In this document: piece after piece, positions 25,851 to 34,698 of the stretch
Layout of the letters: every line of letters begins with the position of its first letter
Numbering within the stretch: position 1 is the first letter of the stretch
NCBI RefSeq assembly: GCF_015694725.1
Contig: NZ_JADQDQ010000003.1
Location: 186,001 to 250,000, forward strand
Reading direction: 5' to 3'
From: Hymenobacter jeongseonensis
GTDB taxonomy: Bacteria > Bacteroidota > Bacteroidia > Cytophagales > Hymenobacteraceae
Length of the DNA stretch: 64,000 nucleotides
Notes under the pieces: generated by a model
Database searches by the model: none
What the model was told of the DNA's origin: nothing
The model's input: only the letters and a program-made list of their open reading frames with translations
Position numbers and translations under genes: made by a program

Positions 25851-27662
25851 TTACAGCTTTTCCTCGAGCCACAAGTACCCCGCTGCCAGCAGGAATATCC
25901 CAAAGAACCACGCGGCTGGCCAGGGTACTTGCACGATTCCAGCAGTTGGTGGGGGGCCTGCGTGCGTTGCGGCAGTGCGTTGGGCTATAGCCTGCTGGCG
26001 CTGCTGCAATTCGGGCCCTTGCCAGGCAGAATCCGGGAATACGTAAAAGTTGTGCGCCGTGCGCCCGGGGCCACGCACTTGGTGCCAACCGGCAGTAGCC
26101 GGCCAGAAAAACCCGGTGCTCCATTCCGGTAAGCGCGTGTCCTGGCGCAAAGCCAGGCGCACCGTAGCGCCGCCGGATGCCAAGCTCACGGTGGGTTGCA
26201 CCTCGGGCAAGGCGGCGGATAAATGCAGCGTGAGGGGGCGCAAGGGGCGGGGCCATGGCGTGCCCGCATGCCAGGTAGCGGCTGCCTGGGCTGGTGGGGT
26301 TGCCGCGGTCAACAGCCGGTTCCAAAACGAAGCATAGATGGATTGTTGACCTTGCAGGGCCCAGCGGAAGGTTTCGGGCACCAGCGATACTACCACGAAA
26401 CCAAGGCCCGCGCGCCGGCTGGCGGCTACCAGCGCCTGACCCGGCCCCGTAACCAATGAATGCAAAGTGGCAGCGGGGCGCAATTGCGCGGGAATGGCTG
26501 TGCGCGCTGCCGCTGGCGCGTCGGGCCAGGTCAATACTTGCGGCACGGCTTGCGCCGCCGCTCGGGGCAGAATGGCAAAATCCGTCCGCGTAGGAACCGC
26601 ACGGGGCAACGGCGCGGCATCGGCCAGCACCACCAAACCAAGCCAGCCCGCGCCAATAGCAGCTTGCAGGGCCTGGGCTTCGGCACCCGAGAGACCGGCC
26701 AGCGTGGGTCCGTCGGCAACTACCAGGGCGTGGCTACGCAACAGGTCGGGCGTGAGCCGATTGAGAACCCGGGCAGGCTGGTTTACAAAGTCGGTTTGCA
26801 CCATGCCCCGGCTGACGGTGGTGCGAAGCGCTACCGGGTAATGCGCTTCACCCAGGTAATTTTTCAGGAATTTAAACTCGAAAGAAGGTGTAGCAGTCAG
26901 CAGCAAAATCGCGGGCAAGGTAGTGGTGGTAATTTCCACCGGCACGGGCTCGGTGGCCAGCAACTGGCCGTCGCGGCGGAGCTCCAGCGCGTAGAGGGCC
27001 CGCCCCGCCGCCTTGGGTAGGTAGCGGAGCTGAAATGCTCCGTTGCCCGCTGCCAGCCGCACCGAATCCCGGACGGTGCCGGCTGCCCGCAGGCATACCC
27101 AAGCGGGCGAGCTGCTTTTGGTCCAAGCCACGGTTCCTTCCACCCGCACGGCTTCGCCCAATGCCAATTTTTGATTCCACAAAGCCGTTTGAAAACCAGT
27201 AAATGTGGCCGCCGGATGCAGCTGGACGGCGAGGTTGCCCAGGGCCGATAAATCGGCCACTGCTAAACCGCGACCGACAACGTGCAGCCGTTGGAGCGCC
27301 GGCCGTTGCTCAGCCAGGGTGAGCAGGCTCGCGAGCGGACGGGCCCGAACAGGAGCTGCGCCCGAGCCATAATACCACAGCGGAGTGCCCGCGCCAAGCC
27401 GACGCACGAGTTGCCGCAGGGTGTCGGGGTGGTAGCCTTCGGTGAGCAGAATAGCTTGGGCGCGCGCCGCCGGTAGCTGGCGCATGGGTGGATAGGCCAT
27501 CAGCCACAGCGACGTGGCCGCTAGGGCGCCAGCTACTACCCGGGCCCAACGGTGCCGTTGCCGTGGCCGCCGCCACGCCAGCACCATTAGCCCAATGCCC
27601 AGCGCCACGCAGCAAGCCAATAGGATGTAGTAAATGGTGGAATGCGAAGGTGTAACAAGCAA
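25851..27662 (-). CDS. Membrane protein of the MoxR/BatA cluster, function unknown
   Basis: 603 residues. Two N-terminal membrane segments (about 10-30 and 40-58), a large soluble part, and one C-terminal segment WFFGIFLLAAGYLWLEEKL. The soluble part includes two beta-sandwich-like stretches and a central region (about 250-420: ILLLTATPSFEFKFLKNYLGEAHYPV, ALVVADGPTLAGLSGAEAQALQ) that resembles the glutamine-amidotransferase-like fold often found in large membrane proteins of BatA loci, but no catalytic Cys is evident. It is the last gene of a co-oriented cluster and begins 4 bases after the preceding stop codon, so translation is probably coupled. Function unknown. Confidence 0.78.
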   Translation of the reverse strand: MLVTPSHSTIYYILLACCVALGIGLMVLAWRRPRQRHRWARVVAGALAATSLWLMAYPPMRQLPAARAQAILLTEGYHPDTLRQLVRRLGAGTPLWYYGSGAAPVRARPLASLLTLAEQRPALQRLHVVGRGLAVADLSALGNLAVQLHPAATFTGFQTALWNQKLALGEAVRVEGTVAWTKSSSPAWVCLRAAGTVRDSVRLAAGNGAFQLRYLPKAAGRALYALELRRDGQLLATEPVPVEITTTTLPAILLLTATPSFEFKFLKNYLGEAHYPVALRTTVSRGMVQTDFVNQPARVLNRLTPDLLRSHALVVADGPTLAGLSGAEAQALQAAIGAGWLGLVVLADAAPLPRAVPTRTDFAILPRAAAQAVPQVLTWPDAPAAARTAIPAQLRPAATLHSLVTGPGQALVAASRRAGLGFVVVSLVPETFRWALQGQQSIYASFWNRLLTAATPPAQAAATWHAGTPWPRPLRPLTLHLSAALPEVQPTVSLASGGATVRLALRQDTRLPEWSTGFFWPATAGWHQVRGPGRTAHNFYVFPDSAWQGPELQQRQQAIAQRTAATHAGPPPTAGIVQVPWPAAWFFGIFLLAAGYLWLEEKL

Positions 27663-27666
27663 AATA

Positions 27667-29931
27667 CTAGCGGTTTAACTCCTGGAAATAACGCCGGGCC
27701 AGACGGTTGGGCGCCGGCGGGGCCAGTGGCGCTGCCGCCGCCGGCGCCAGCAGGTCGGTGAGGCCCCGCTCCACGGGAGCGCGGCACGCGGTGCAAGCCG
27801 GGCGTCCCGCCCGCACGTCGGCCACCAACTCCCGCAGCGCACGCAGCGCAGGCAGGTAGATGCCCGGCCGCTGCAACGCTGCGCCGGCCAACGCCGAGCC
27901 CGCTTGCTCCAGCACGCGCGCATCGGCGGGGTTGGTTTTGGTGGAGGGAGAAGTTGTTGCCAGCCAGCGCAACGCTGCCCGCACCGCGGGCTGGGAAGTG
28001 GGAGTTGGCAAATTCTGTTGGCGTTGGGGCACGGCTGCGCCAGCCAGGTCGCCGGTTAGGCGCAACGTGGCTTCGGGCAGGGGCTGGAGTACGAAGCCGG
28101 CTTTTTTGACGTAGGCACGGGTTTGCTGCTGCACTTGCTTTAGCAGCCGCAGGGCTTTGTATTCGTAGGGCAGGGCGGCCGCGAGTTGGCCGGTGCGCAG
28201 GCGCAGCTCGGCGGCCCACATTTGGTCGAGCACGATGCGCAGCTTGGCCTTCACTGCCGGCTCCAAGAAGTCGGCCGTTTCGGAGTCGTCGTGCTTGTGA
28301 ATGTAGGGGTCCATCAGCTCGTCGGTGGCGGCGGTCGGTGATGCTTTGGCCGATGTTGACGGCGAAGTGGCGTGGTCGTGGTGCTCCTCGGCAGCGCCCT
28401 CGGCCGGGTGCTCGGTGTGGTCGGCTCCTTCTTCGTCTTCATCCTCGGCAATGGGCGAATGTGGAGCGCTGGGCCCCATGCTTCCGCCCACTTCTTCGCC
28501 CATAAACTTGCCGTAGCGCAGGCGCAGCGTCTGCTGGTCGAAGCCGAGGTTGTTGGCGCGGGTGGCCACGGTTGCGGCGTCGAGCTTGGGCTTTTCGGCA
28601 ATCAGCTTTTCGGTGTCGATGATGATTTGCCGCTGGCTACGGAAGTACGCAGGCGCCACTTTTATGCCCATGCCCATATCGGTTGGGCTGTCGGCCACGG
28701 CGGTATCCTGCCATTGCACCAGGTACGAATCGGTGCGCGAGGAATGGCCGGCGTTGTCGCGGGCCGCGATGTAGAAATACAGCTCGTCGCCGTAGGTGAG
28801 GCCGAGTTTGGGGAGGTTGAGCTGGCTGCTCAGGCTGGTTTGGGCCGGCTGCCCGCCGAGCGCCGCACTCAAATCGCGGCGCACTTCCCGGAATTTCACG
28901 GCCTCGCCTTCGCCCTGCGCTACGGTAATCACCAGCTCGGCGCGGCTCAAGCCGTAGTCGTCGCGCACGGTGGCGCGCACCGGCAAATCGGGGCGCACAC
29001 CAAATTCCACCAGGGTGTAAGGTTTTGGCGTTTGAATACGAACCACTGGCGCCTGGTCGGCTCGTACGTCAATGGCGTAATCATCGGAAACCGTGCCTGC
29101 AAAGCGCAGGCGGTACAGGGCAGAAGTGGCCAGCGTCTGTTCTGCAAAAAACAGGTTTGCTTGGCCTGCTACCGGCCGCATGCGTAGCCGCTGCCGGCCC
29201 AGTTCTACCTCCGGCGCCGTTCGGCTGCTGCCGCTCACGCGCACTTGCCACCGCACCCGCGACCCTTGCGGGCACTGAAACGAAGCCTGCGCGGGCGCAA
29301 AAGCCGGCAGCCGCGTGTAAGCCGGCGGCGTTACCAACAACTGCGTGCTGGCGATGCTAGCTGGCTTCTGGCCAGCCACCGCGGGCAGCTTGGTAGAAAA
29401 ACGCACCGCCACATTTCTGGCCTTATTTTCCTGAATAGCAGTAGCCGGCAGCCACCATGCTGTGGCCGCACCGGCCAATAGCCCGGCGGCGAGCAGGAGG
29501 GAGCGCCGAAAAGCTACGTGTAGCAACAGCACCCCGGCTGCCTGAAGCTGGTGCAGGCGCTGGGCCACCCGGCTCTGCTGAAGCTGTTCCAGCAGGTTCA
29601 ATCGTTCAGTTGATTTTAGCAGCAGTCCGGTGCTGTCTTCCAATTCCGGAAATTGCCGGTCAAGCAAGGGGGCGGTGGTAGCCGGGCTTATTTGGCGTAG
29701 CGGCCAGAGCCGCCAGGCGGTGAAAAGCAGGCCGAAAAAGGCCACCCCTCCCCATACCCAACGCGCCGCGGGCCAATGTTGGCTCAACACCAGCAGCAAC
29801 AGTGCCCCAGCCGTAGCGGGTAGCAGAACAGCAGCGGCCCGCCGCCAGCCCAAGCTGCGCCCAACTGCCCGCAGCAACTGCCGGGCTGGCGCTAAATCTG
29901 CGATTGGGGAAGGGGCAACCGGCGGACTCAT
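27667..29931 (-). CDS. Large membrane-anchored protein, DUF4175-like
   Basis: 754 residues. Three hydrophobic segments lie in the first 190 residues (about 37-52, 58-72, and 165-185), followed by a periplasmic beta-rich region with repeated Ig-like strands (residues 200-420) and helical coiled regions. Residues about 480-530 are very rich in Asp, Glu and His (EDEDEEGADHTEHPAEG), a possible metal- or cation-binding linker. The arrangement and the neighbours resemble DUF4175 proteins of Bacteroidetes MoxR loci; the family call is by memory of layout, not search. Its ATG overlaps the preceding stop by 4 bases (ATGA), so the genes are translationally coupled. Confidence 0.75.
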   Translation of the reverse strand: MSPPVAPSPIADLAPARQLLRAVGRSLGWRRAAAVLLPATAGALLLLVLSQHWPAARWVWGGVAFFGLLFTAWRLWPLRQISPATTAPLLDRQFPELEDSTGLLLKSTERLNLLEQLQQSRVAQRLHQLQAAGVLLLHVAFRRSLLLAAGLLAGAATAWWLPATAIQENKARNVAVRFSTKLPAVAGQKPASIASTQLLVTPPAYTRLPAFAPAQASFQCPQGSRVRWQVRVSGSSRTAPEVELGRQRLRMRPVAGQANLFFAEQTLATSALYRLRFAGTVSDDYAIDVRADQAPVVRIQTPKPYTLVEFGVRPDLPVRATVRDDYGLSRAELVITVAQGEGEAVKFREVRRDLSAALGGQPAQTSLSSQLNLPKLGLTYGDELYFYIAARDNAGHSSRTDSYLVQWQDTAVADSPTDMGMGIKVAPAYFRSQRQIIIDTEKLIAEKPKLDAATVATRANNLGFDQQTLRLRYGKFMGEEVGGSMGPSAPHSPIAEDEDEEGADHTEHPAEGAAEEHHDHATSPSTSAKASPTAATDELMDPYIHKHDDSETADFLEPAVKAKLRIVLDQMWAAELRLRTGQLAAALPYEYKALRLLKQVQQQTRAYVKKAGFVLQPLPEATLRLTGDLAGAAVPQRQQNLPTPTSQPAVRAALRWLATTSPSTKTNPADARVLEQAGSALAGAALQRPGIYLPALRALRELVADVRAGRPACTACRAPVERGLTDLLAPAAAAPLAPPAPNRLARRYFQELNR

Positions 29932-31622
29932 GAGGCAGTTACGGATAAGGCCTGAGCTGCCCGGCGATGAGCCAGCAGGCGTTCGATGGCAAAAAGCAGC
30001 AGCGCAGCTAGCACCAGCCAGGGCCGCAAATCGGTTTGGCGAGAGCCAGAGGTAGTTGGAGCAACCGCATTGGCCGTCGGGACCGGGCCGACTAGTTTCA
30101 GCTGTGCGGGGTCGAGGGCACGTTGGTCATGGGAGGCCAGCGCCTCGTCGAGCGTCAGGCGGGCCGGCGCGTTTTCATCGGTGATTTCGGGCTGTAACAA
30201 GGCCAATAGCCGCGCCGGCAACGAAGGATTGTCGGCTAAGTCGCTCCACGCAGGGTTGAGGTGAGTGGCGAGGTAGTAGTGTGCGCCTCGGCCTTGTGCC
30301 AGCCGCGAAAGCACGGCTCTTCCCAGTCCATCAGTCCACAGCGAGAAACTTGAATCAGTACTCACATTGGGAGCAGCACTTCGCCGAAAAACGGTTGCGG
30401 GCACTTCATCCGCGCTTACGACAGCCAACCGCGCCGGGGCGGCAACGCCGGGCCCGGAAGCTTCCTGCCAGACTTGGGTGCCTTGGCTCACTGCGGTATT
30501 CCATGCGGCGGGCAGGGGAGCGTCCGACAGCCAAAAGAGCCAATCCGGCGGAGTAACTGCGCCCGGCGCGCTTGTGGTTGTAGTCAAAACCAGCGGGGCA
30601 AGCAAGCCTGCCGCCGCGGCCCGCAAGCCGGCTTGCAGGTAGCGGGCATCCGCCGCGTAAGCTGGGGTTGCGTAAATGGTTATTCTAATTGGCTGGCTGC
30701 GAATTGCAACGGTCCGGACCTTGTTGGTCGCTGAATCAGCGGTGGGCGTGAGGGGCCGAAGCTGGTCGCCCGCCGTGCTGGTGACCAACTCAAATGGTGG
30801 CAATCCGGCAAGCCGGACCACGCCTCCCGGCCGGGGCCGGGCCACGGATGTTGTGCGAAAAGCCGTTTGGGATTCGCTGCTTTGCCCCACAAGCAGGCGC
30901 AGGCTATCGCCCCGCTGCGCGGCTGCCTGTAGCCAGGTGTCAGATGCCCCGGTAGGCAGCACTTGCCACGTCACGGTAGCGGGAAGGCGCGGTTGAATGC
31001 CTCGAAAACCGCGCAGGGCTGCCGGGGTAAGCACATAGAGCGGCTGGCTGGGAAACGACTGGCTGGCTTGCTGCACCCGGGCCCATAGGTGGGCAGCACC
31101 GGTCTTGTTCACGGCCGCCAACACCTGCGCACTATCCTGTTGACCCAGCGAATCAGCCCGCAAGGCCGCCCGCGACATTTTGGGAAAGTCCGGGGCCAGC
31201 CACCGCAGCGCGTAGCCGCGCCGACGCAGCGAATCGATGGTGGGCCGCGATGCTGCCAAGGCAGACGTTCCAATTAGTTCGGGGCTCACCAGCACCTGGC
31301 CCCGGCCGGCGGGCTGCACCTGCCGCCACACGGGACCTGCCAGCACAACGGCCAGCACGGCCAGCAGCGAGGCCCTCAGTAACAAGAGCCAGAGCTGCTC
31401 GGGTTTCAAGTTGCGCAGGCGACGGTTGGCCCCGGCGGCTAGCCAGCGCAGGCTGCCCACGGCTATTTCTCGGCCCGGCCGGCGGTTCCATAAATGAATG
31501 GCAACTGGCACCAACAACCCCAGCAGGGCCAACAGGGCAGACGGGGTAAGAAGCGTGAACAAAAGGCAGGTCAGTAGGGAATCAGAACAGAGACGCGGAA
31601 ATGTTCCGACAATTGCAAACAC
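29928..31622 (-). CDS. BatA-like membrane protein
   Basis: 564 residues if read from the GTG at 31622; a TTG at 31562 would give MFTLLTPSALLALLGLLVPV, which is closer to the usual opening of the aerotolerance regulator N-terminal (BatA) domain and may be the true start. The N-terminal pattern LLALLGLLVPVAIHLWNRR then a second segment LLLLRASLLAVLAVVLAGPVW is the BatA signature. The middle is a soluble region without a recognisable VWA metal site, and a final membrane segment sits near 535-552 (WLVLAALLLFAIERLLAHRR). Cooperation with MoxR and DUF58 proteins is inferred from neighbourhood. Confidence 0.82.
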   Translation of the reverse strand: MFAIVGTFPRLCSDSLLTCLLFTLLTPSALLALLGLLVPVAIHLWNRRPGREIAVGSLRWLAAGANRRLRNLKPEQLWLLLLRASLLAVLAVVLAGPVWRQVQPAGRGQVLVSPELIGTSALAASRPTIDSLRRRGYALRWLAPDFPKMSRAALRADSLGQQDSAQVLAAVNKTGAAHLWARVQQASQSFPSQPLYVLTPAALRGFRGIQPRLPATVTWQVLPTGASDTWLQAAAQRGDSLRLLVGQSSESQTAFRTTSVARPRPGGVVRLAGLPPFELVTSTAGDQLRPLTPTADSATNKVRTVAIRSQPIRITIYATPAYAADARYLQAGLRAAAAGLLAPLVLTTTTSAPGAVTPPDWLFWLSDAPLPAAWNTAVSQGTQVWQEASGPGVAAPARLAVVSADEVPATVFRRSAAPNVSTDSSFSLWTDGLGRAVLSRLAQGRGAHYYLATHLNPAWSDLADNPSLPARLLALLQPEITDENAPARLTLDEALASHDQRALDPAQLKLVGPVPTANAVAPTTSGSRQTDLRPWLVLAALLLFAIERLLAHRRAAQALSVTAS

Positions 31623-31755
31623 CGTAAAAACTACGGGTGCAATTCAGCCATCCTTCCATTGCCGTCGTCTAAGGCCCCTTGCTTTAACGCGCTTTTGACA
31701 GCAGGGCTACTTCAAAAGTAGCTGCAAGCGAGCAAACTGGTCCGATTGGGACAGC

Positions 31756-32505
31756 TTACAAGCCGTCTAATATGCCTTTCAGGTCGCGAACTTTCTCAAG
31801 GGTGCGAAACTCGGCCTGCAACGAGCGGACCCGCGCTCGGTCCTCGAGCGGCAGTTGGCTGCCTACTTGGTCGTAGCGGGCGTTTAGGCGGTCCAGTACG
31901 GTGTTGGCTTCGGCCCAGTTGGTGGCAGTCCAGCGCTTGTGCTGCACCCGTGTCGATTCCACGAGGCGGGCGTACAGGTCGGGCAGTGCGCTGGCCATGG
32001 CCCGGTTGATGGGCGCGGTGCTGCTAAGTAAGCGGCGCTGTACTTCGCTCACGGCACTGTCGCGGGCTTCTCCCACTAGGACTTCCTCCACCACGGGATG
32101 GCCATTTTCGGCAGCCCAGGCCTTGAAGCGGGCTTTCTGGCCCAGGTATTCGCGACGTGACTGCGCTGACAGGCTGTCGGCCGCACCGTCCAGGCGCTTG
32201 GTCATGCGGGCGTATTCGGCTTCGATGCCGCCCCAGTCGAGGCGCACGTTGGCCATGGGCAACTCAAGCTTCTCATCAACCCAATTGCTGAAAGCGCGGA
32301 GTTCCTTATCAAGGCTGGTCATGGAAGTCTTGCTAGCGGTTGAGGGTTTGGTGGTGCCGGTGGACTTGGTTGTAGTCGAGGTTTTGGTGGAGGAACTGGC
32401 TGCTGGCGTCGGTTTCTTGGCCGGCGTTTGCTGGGCTGCCGCCGAGCCAGTGGCCAGCGCAAGCATCAGGGCAACCAGGGAAATGGGAAGGAGAATACGT
32501 TTCAT
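31756..32505 (-). CDS. Secreted helical protein, function unknown
   Basis: 249 residues. MKRILLPISLVALMLALATGSAAAQQ is a Sec signal peptide. Residues 27-65 are a Thr/Ser/Lys/Pro-rich linker, and 66-249 are predicted almost entirely helical with many charged heptads (LDKELRAFSNWVDEKLELP, LNARYDQVGSQLP). No domain recognised. It lies between the DUF58 and BatA-like genes in the same orientation, 145 bases after the DUF58 stop and 133 before the BatA-like start, so it is likely part of the envelope cluster, perhaps as a periplasmic component. Confidence 0.75.
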   Translation of the reverse strand: MKRILLPISLVALMLALATGSAAAQQTPAKKPTPAASSSTKTSTTTKSTGTTKPSTASKTSMTSLDKELRAFSNWVDEKLELPMANVRLDWGGIEAEYARMTKRLDGAADSLSAQSRREYLGQKARFKAWAAENGHPVVEEVLVGEARDSAVSEVQRRLLSSTAPINRAMASALPDLYARLVESTRVQHKRWTATNWAEANTVLDRLNARYDQVGSQLPLEDRARVRSLQAEFRTLEKVRDLKGILDGL

Positions 32506-32650
32506 AAGTTTGGGAAAGAAGAGCTATACGCACGCCGGGGTGCCGGCCGCTAACTCTGCAGGGCAATTTCCGGCCCAAAATCCGGCTGCCGCCTGAGATG
32601 CCGCTCCTAGAGGCCGGTTAAGCCAGGTGTTTTTTACTATTCCCGATGCC

Positions 32651-33526
32651 TTAACTAGAAGCATTCCGCCGCCGCAGAAACTCCCGCATGGCCTGGTCCA
32701 GCGGTTCGGCAGTGCTGAGCTGGTGGTAGTCAAGCCCCTTCCGACGGGCCGCCTGCGCCGTCACCTGCAGCCACGCTTGCAGCTGTTGCTGATATACCGG
32801 CCGCTGTTGGTCGGCATCCAGCTGAAGCGTGCGCCCAGTTTCTAAGTCTCTAAAAGTAACCGCGCCTTTGTAATTGAATTTCAATTCGTTATCGGCGAGC
32901 AAATGCAAGAGTAATACGTCACCGCTCACAGCGCGCAGCCGCGTCAGCAAAGCATTGATTTCGGAATCGTCTTCGTATAAATCACTCACGCAGACCGTGA
33001 GGGCCCGCTGCCGGCGGGCGGTGAGCGGGGCCAACGTGGCCGCGTCCGGGAAGTGCCCGGCCGCTTCCGCCGTTTCGAGCGCATGGTAAATCCGGGGTAG
33101 CTGGCGGGTGTCGGCGCGGGCGGGTAGGTGGCGCAAGCCGCCGGGGCTCAGAATCGTGAGGCCCACGGCATCGCCCTGCTGGTGGGCGAGGTAGGCAAGG
33201 GCAGCCAGCAGCAGGCGCGCATAGTCGAGCTTGGTCAGGCCGTTGTCGTCGCGGTGGTTCATGCTGGCGCTGGCATCGAGCAGCAGGTGCACCGTCAGGC
33301 TGGTGTCCACTTCCGATTCGCGCAGGTAGTAGCGGTCTGAGCGGGCGGCCAGTCGCCAGTCGAGGCGGCGCAGGTCGTCGCCGGGCTGGTAGGGGCGGTA
33401 CTGGCTGAATTCCATGCCCGCCCCGTGGCGGCGGCTGGCGTGCGCACCGTTCAGGAAGCCCTCCGCCGCTTGCCGGGCGGCGAGGGACAGGTTGCGCAGG
33501 CCGTGCAGGATTTCAGGAGAAAGCAT
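32651..33526 (-). CDS. DUF58 family protein (VWA-like)
   Basis: 291 residues from ATG 33526, which lies 5 bases from the left end of a family-2 hairpin; longer in-frame readings run through that element and into the MoxR gene and are rejected. DUF58 hallmark YRPYQPGDDLRRLDWRLAAR occupies 43-62. The following VWA-like domain has a MIDAS-type DASAS at 84-88, so it may bind a divalent metal. DUF58 proteins occur beside MoxR AAA+ ATPases and are thought to be their substrates or adaptors in chaperone-like maturation of envelope complexes. Confidence 0.9.
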   Translation of the reverse strand: MLSPEILHGLRNLSLAARQAAEGFLNGAHASRRHGAGMEFSQYRPYQPGDDLRRLDWRLAARSDRYYLRESEVDTSLTVHLLLDASASMNHRDDNGLTKLDYARLLLAALAYLAHQQGDAVGLTILSPGGLRHLPARADTRQLPRIYHALETAEAAGHFPDAATLAPLTARRQRALTVCVSDLYEDDSEINALLTRLRAVSGDVLLLHLLADNELKFNYKGAVTFRDLETGRTLQLDADQQRPVYQQQLQAWLQVTAQAARRKGLDYHQLSTAEPLDQAMREFLRRRNASS

Positions 33527-33531
33527 GGAAG

Positions 33532-33606
33532 TAGCGCGGACTTGTAGTCCGCAAACTGAACGATTGAATAGGGGGCAGCACGTAGGCAGACTACAAGTCC
33601 GCGCTA
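33532..33606. repeat. Family-2 double-hairpin element (copy 1)
   Basis: Outer arms TAGCGCGGACTTGTAGTC (33532-33549) and its complement (33589-33606). Each arm is itself a hairpin (GCGGACT-TGT-AGTCCGC on the left). It fills the gap between the MoxR stop and the DUF58 start, and its final CTA (33604-33606) is the TAG stop codon of the MoxR gene on the minus strand. Confidence 0.88.
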
Positions 33607-34581
33607 TACCACCACGGCTTTCAGCAGCGCCACCACGGCGTCGTCCGCCGTCAGGTTCTCGGCTTCGGCGTTGAAGTTCAGCAGCACCCGATGCCGTAGT
33701 ACCGGCGGCGCCAGGGTGTGCAAGTCTTCCAGCGTAGCGGCAAAGCGGCCGTGCAGCAGGGCCCGCGCTTTGGCACAGAGAATAAGCGCCTGCCCGGCCC
33801 GTGGCCCGGCCCCCCAACGTCCGTAGTCCTGAATAAATTTAACTTCGGAAGTTGCCGGGCGCGTGGCGCGCACTAGGCGGTTTACAAAATCCATGAGTTC
33901 GGGGCTCAGGCTTACCTGCCGAACCAGCTGCTGCAACTGGCGAATATCGGCACCGCCCAACACCGGCTGCACTTGCTGCCCGGCCGCGCCGGTGGTGCCG
34001 CGCAACACGGCCAGTTCCTCCGCCGCACTGGGGTAGCCGATGCGCACGTATAGCAGAAAACGGTCGAGCTGAGCTTCCGGCAGGGGGTAGGTGCCCGACT
34101 GCTCGATGGGGTTTTGGGTGGCCAGTAGGAAGAAAGGTTTCGGCAGGGCGTGCTCGGTGCCGGCATAGGTCACGTGGCCTTCCTGCATGGCCTCGAGCAG
34201 GGCGGCTTGGGTCTTGGGCGGCGTCCGGTTGATTTCGTCGGCCAGCACGAGACTGGCGAAGATGGGCCCCTGGTTGAACTTGAACGACCTGTGCCCGGTG
34301 CCGTGGTCTTCCTCCAAAACCTCCGTGCCGAGGATGTCGGTCGGCATCAAATCCGGCGTGAACTGAATACGCCGAAAGGGCAGGTCGGTAGCGGCCGCCA
34401 GCGTGCGGACGAGCAGCGTTTTGGCCAAGCCCGGCACGCCTTCGAGCAGGGCGTGGCCGCCGGCCAGCAGCGCCACCAATACTTCGTCCAGCACGGTTTC
34501 CTGGCCCACAATGACCTTGGCGATTTCGGCTTTGAGCACTGGCAGCTTGGCCAGCAGGGTATTTACTTCTTGTTCGGTCAT
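33604..34581 (-). CDS. MoxR family AAA+ ATPase
   Basis: 325 residues. Walker A GVPGLAKT at 48-55, Walker B LVLADEINRTPPKTQ with Asp115-Glu116, sensor 1 ATQNPIEQSGTYPLPEAQLD and the sensor 2/lid domain after residue 230. MoxR ATPases act as chaperones that mature or remodel protein complexes, often with VWA partners; the adjacent DUF58 and BatA-like genes supply such partners. The stop codon belongs to the family-2 repeat inserted behind it, so the natural C-terminus may have been altered by one or a few residues. It follows DUF4159 with a family-1 hairpin between. Confidence 0.95.
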   Translation of the reverse strand: MTEQEVNTLLAKLPVLKAEIAKVIVGQETVLDEVLVALLAGGHALLEGVPGLAKTLLVRTLAAATDLPFRRIQFTPDLMPTDILGTEVLEEDHGTGHRSFKFNQGPIFASLVLADEINRTPPKTQAALLEAMQEGHVTYAGTEHALPKPFFLLATQNPIEQSGTYPLPEAQLDRFLLYVRIGYPSAAEELAVLRGTTGAAGQQVQPVLGGADIRQLQQLVRQVSLSPELMDFVNRLVRATRPATSEVKFIQDYGRWGAGPRAGQALILCAKARALLHGRFAATLEDLHTLAPPVLRHRVLLNFNAEAENLTADDAVVALLKAVVV

Positions 34582-34591
34582 TGGGGTATTG

Positions 34592-34685
34592 AACGGTCAT
34601 GCTGAGCTTGCCCAAGCAACTTTACCGTGTAAGTAGATGATTATATATGCAGTAGAGATGCTTGGGCAAGCTCAGCATGACCGTT
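34592..34685. repeat. Family-1 hairpin element (variant with CTTGCCCAAGCA arm, copy 2)
   Basis: Perfect 27-bp arms 34592-34618 (AACGGTCATGCTGAGCTTGC then CCAAGCA) and 34659-34685 around a 40-base AT-rich loop. The inner part of the arm differs from other copies, and the change is mirrored in the second arm. Confidence 0.9.
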
Positions 34686-34698
34686 GTTAATGAGCTTT

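Noticed and set aside
27587..28219. A 210-codon minus-strand frame overlapping two cluster genes
   Set aside because: It is out of frame with the 754-residue protein, is Arg/Ala-rich and has no domain; it is a shadow frame.
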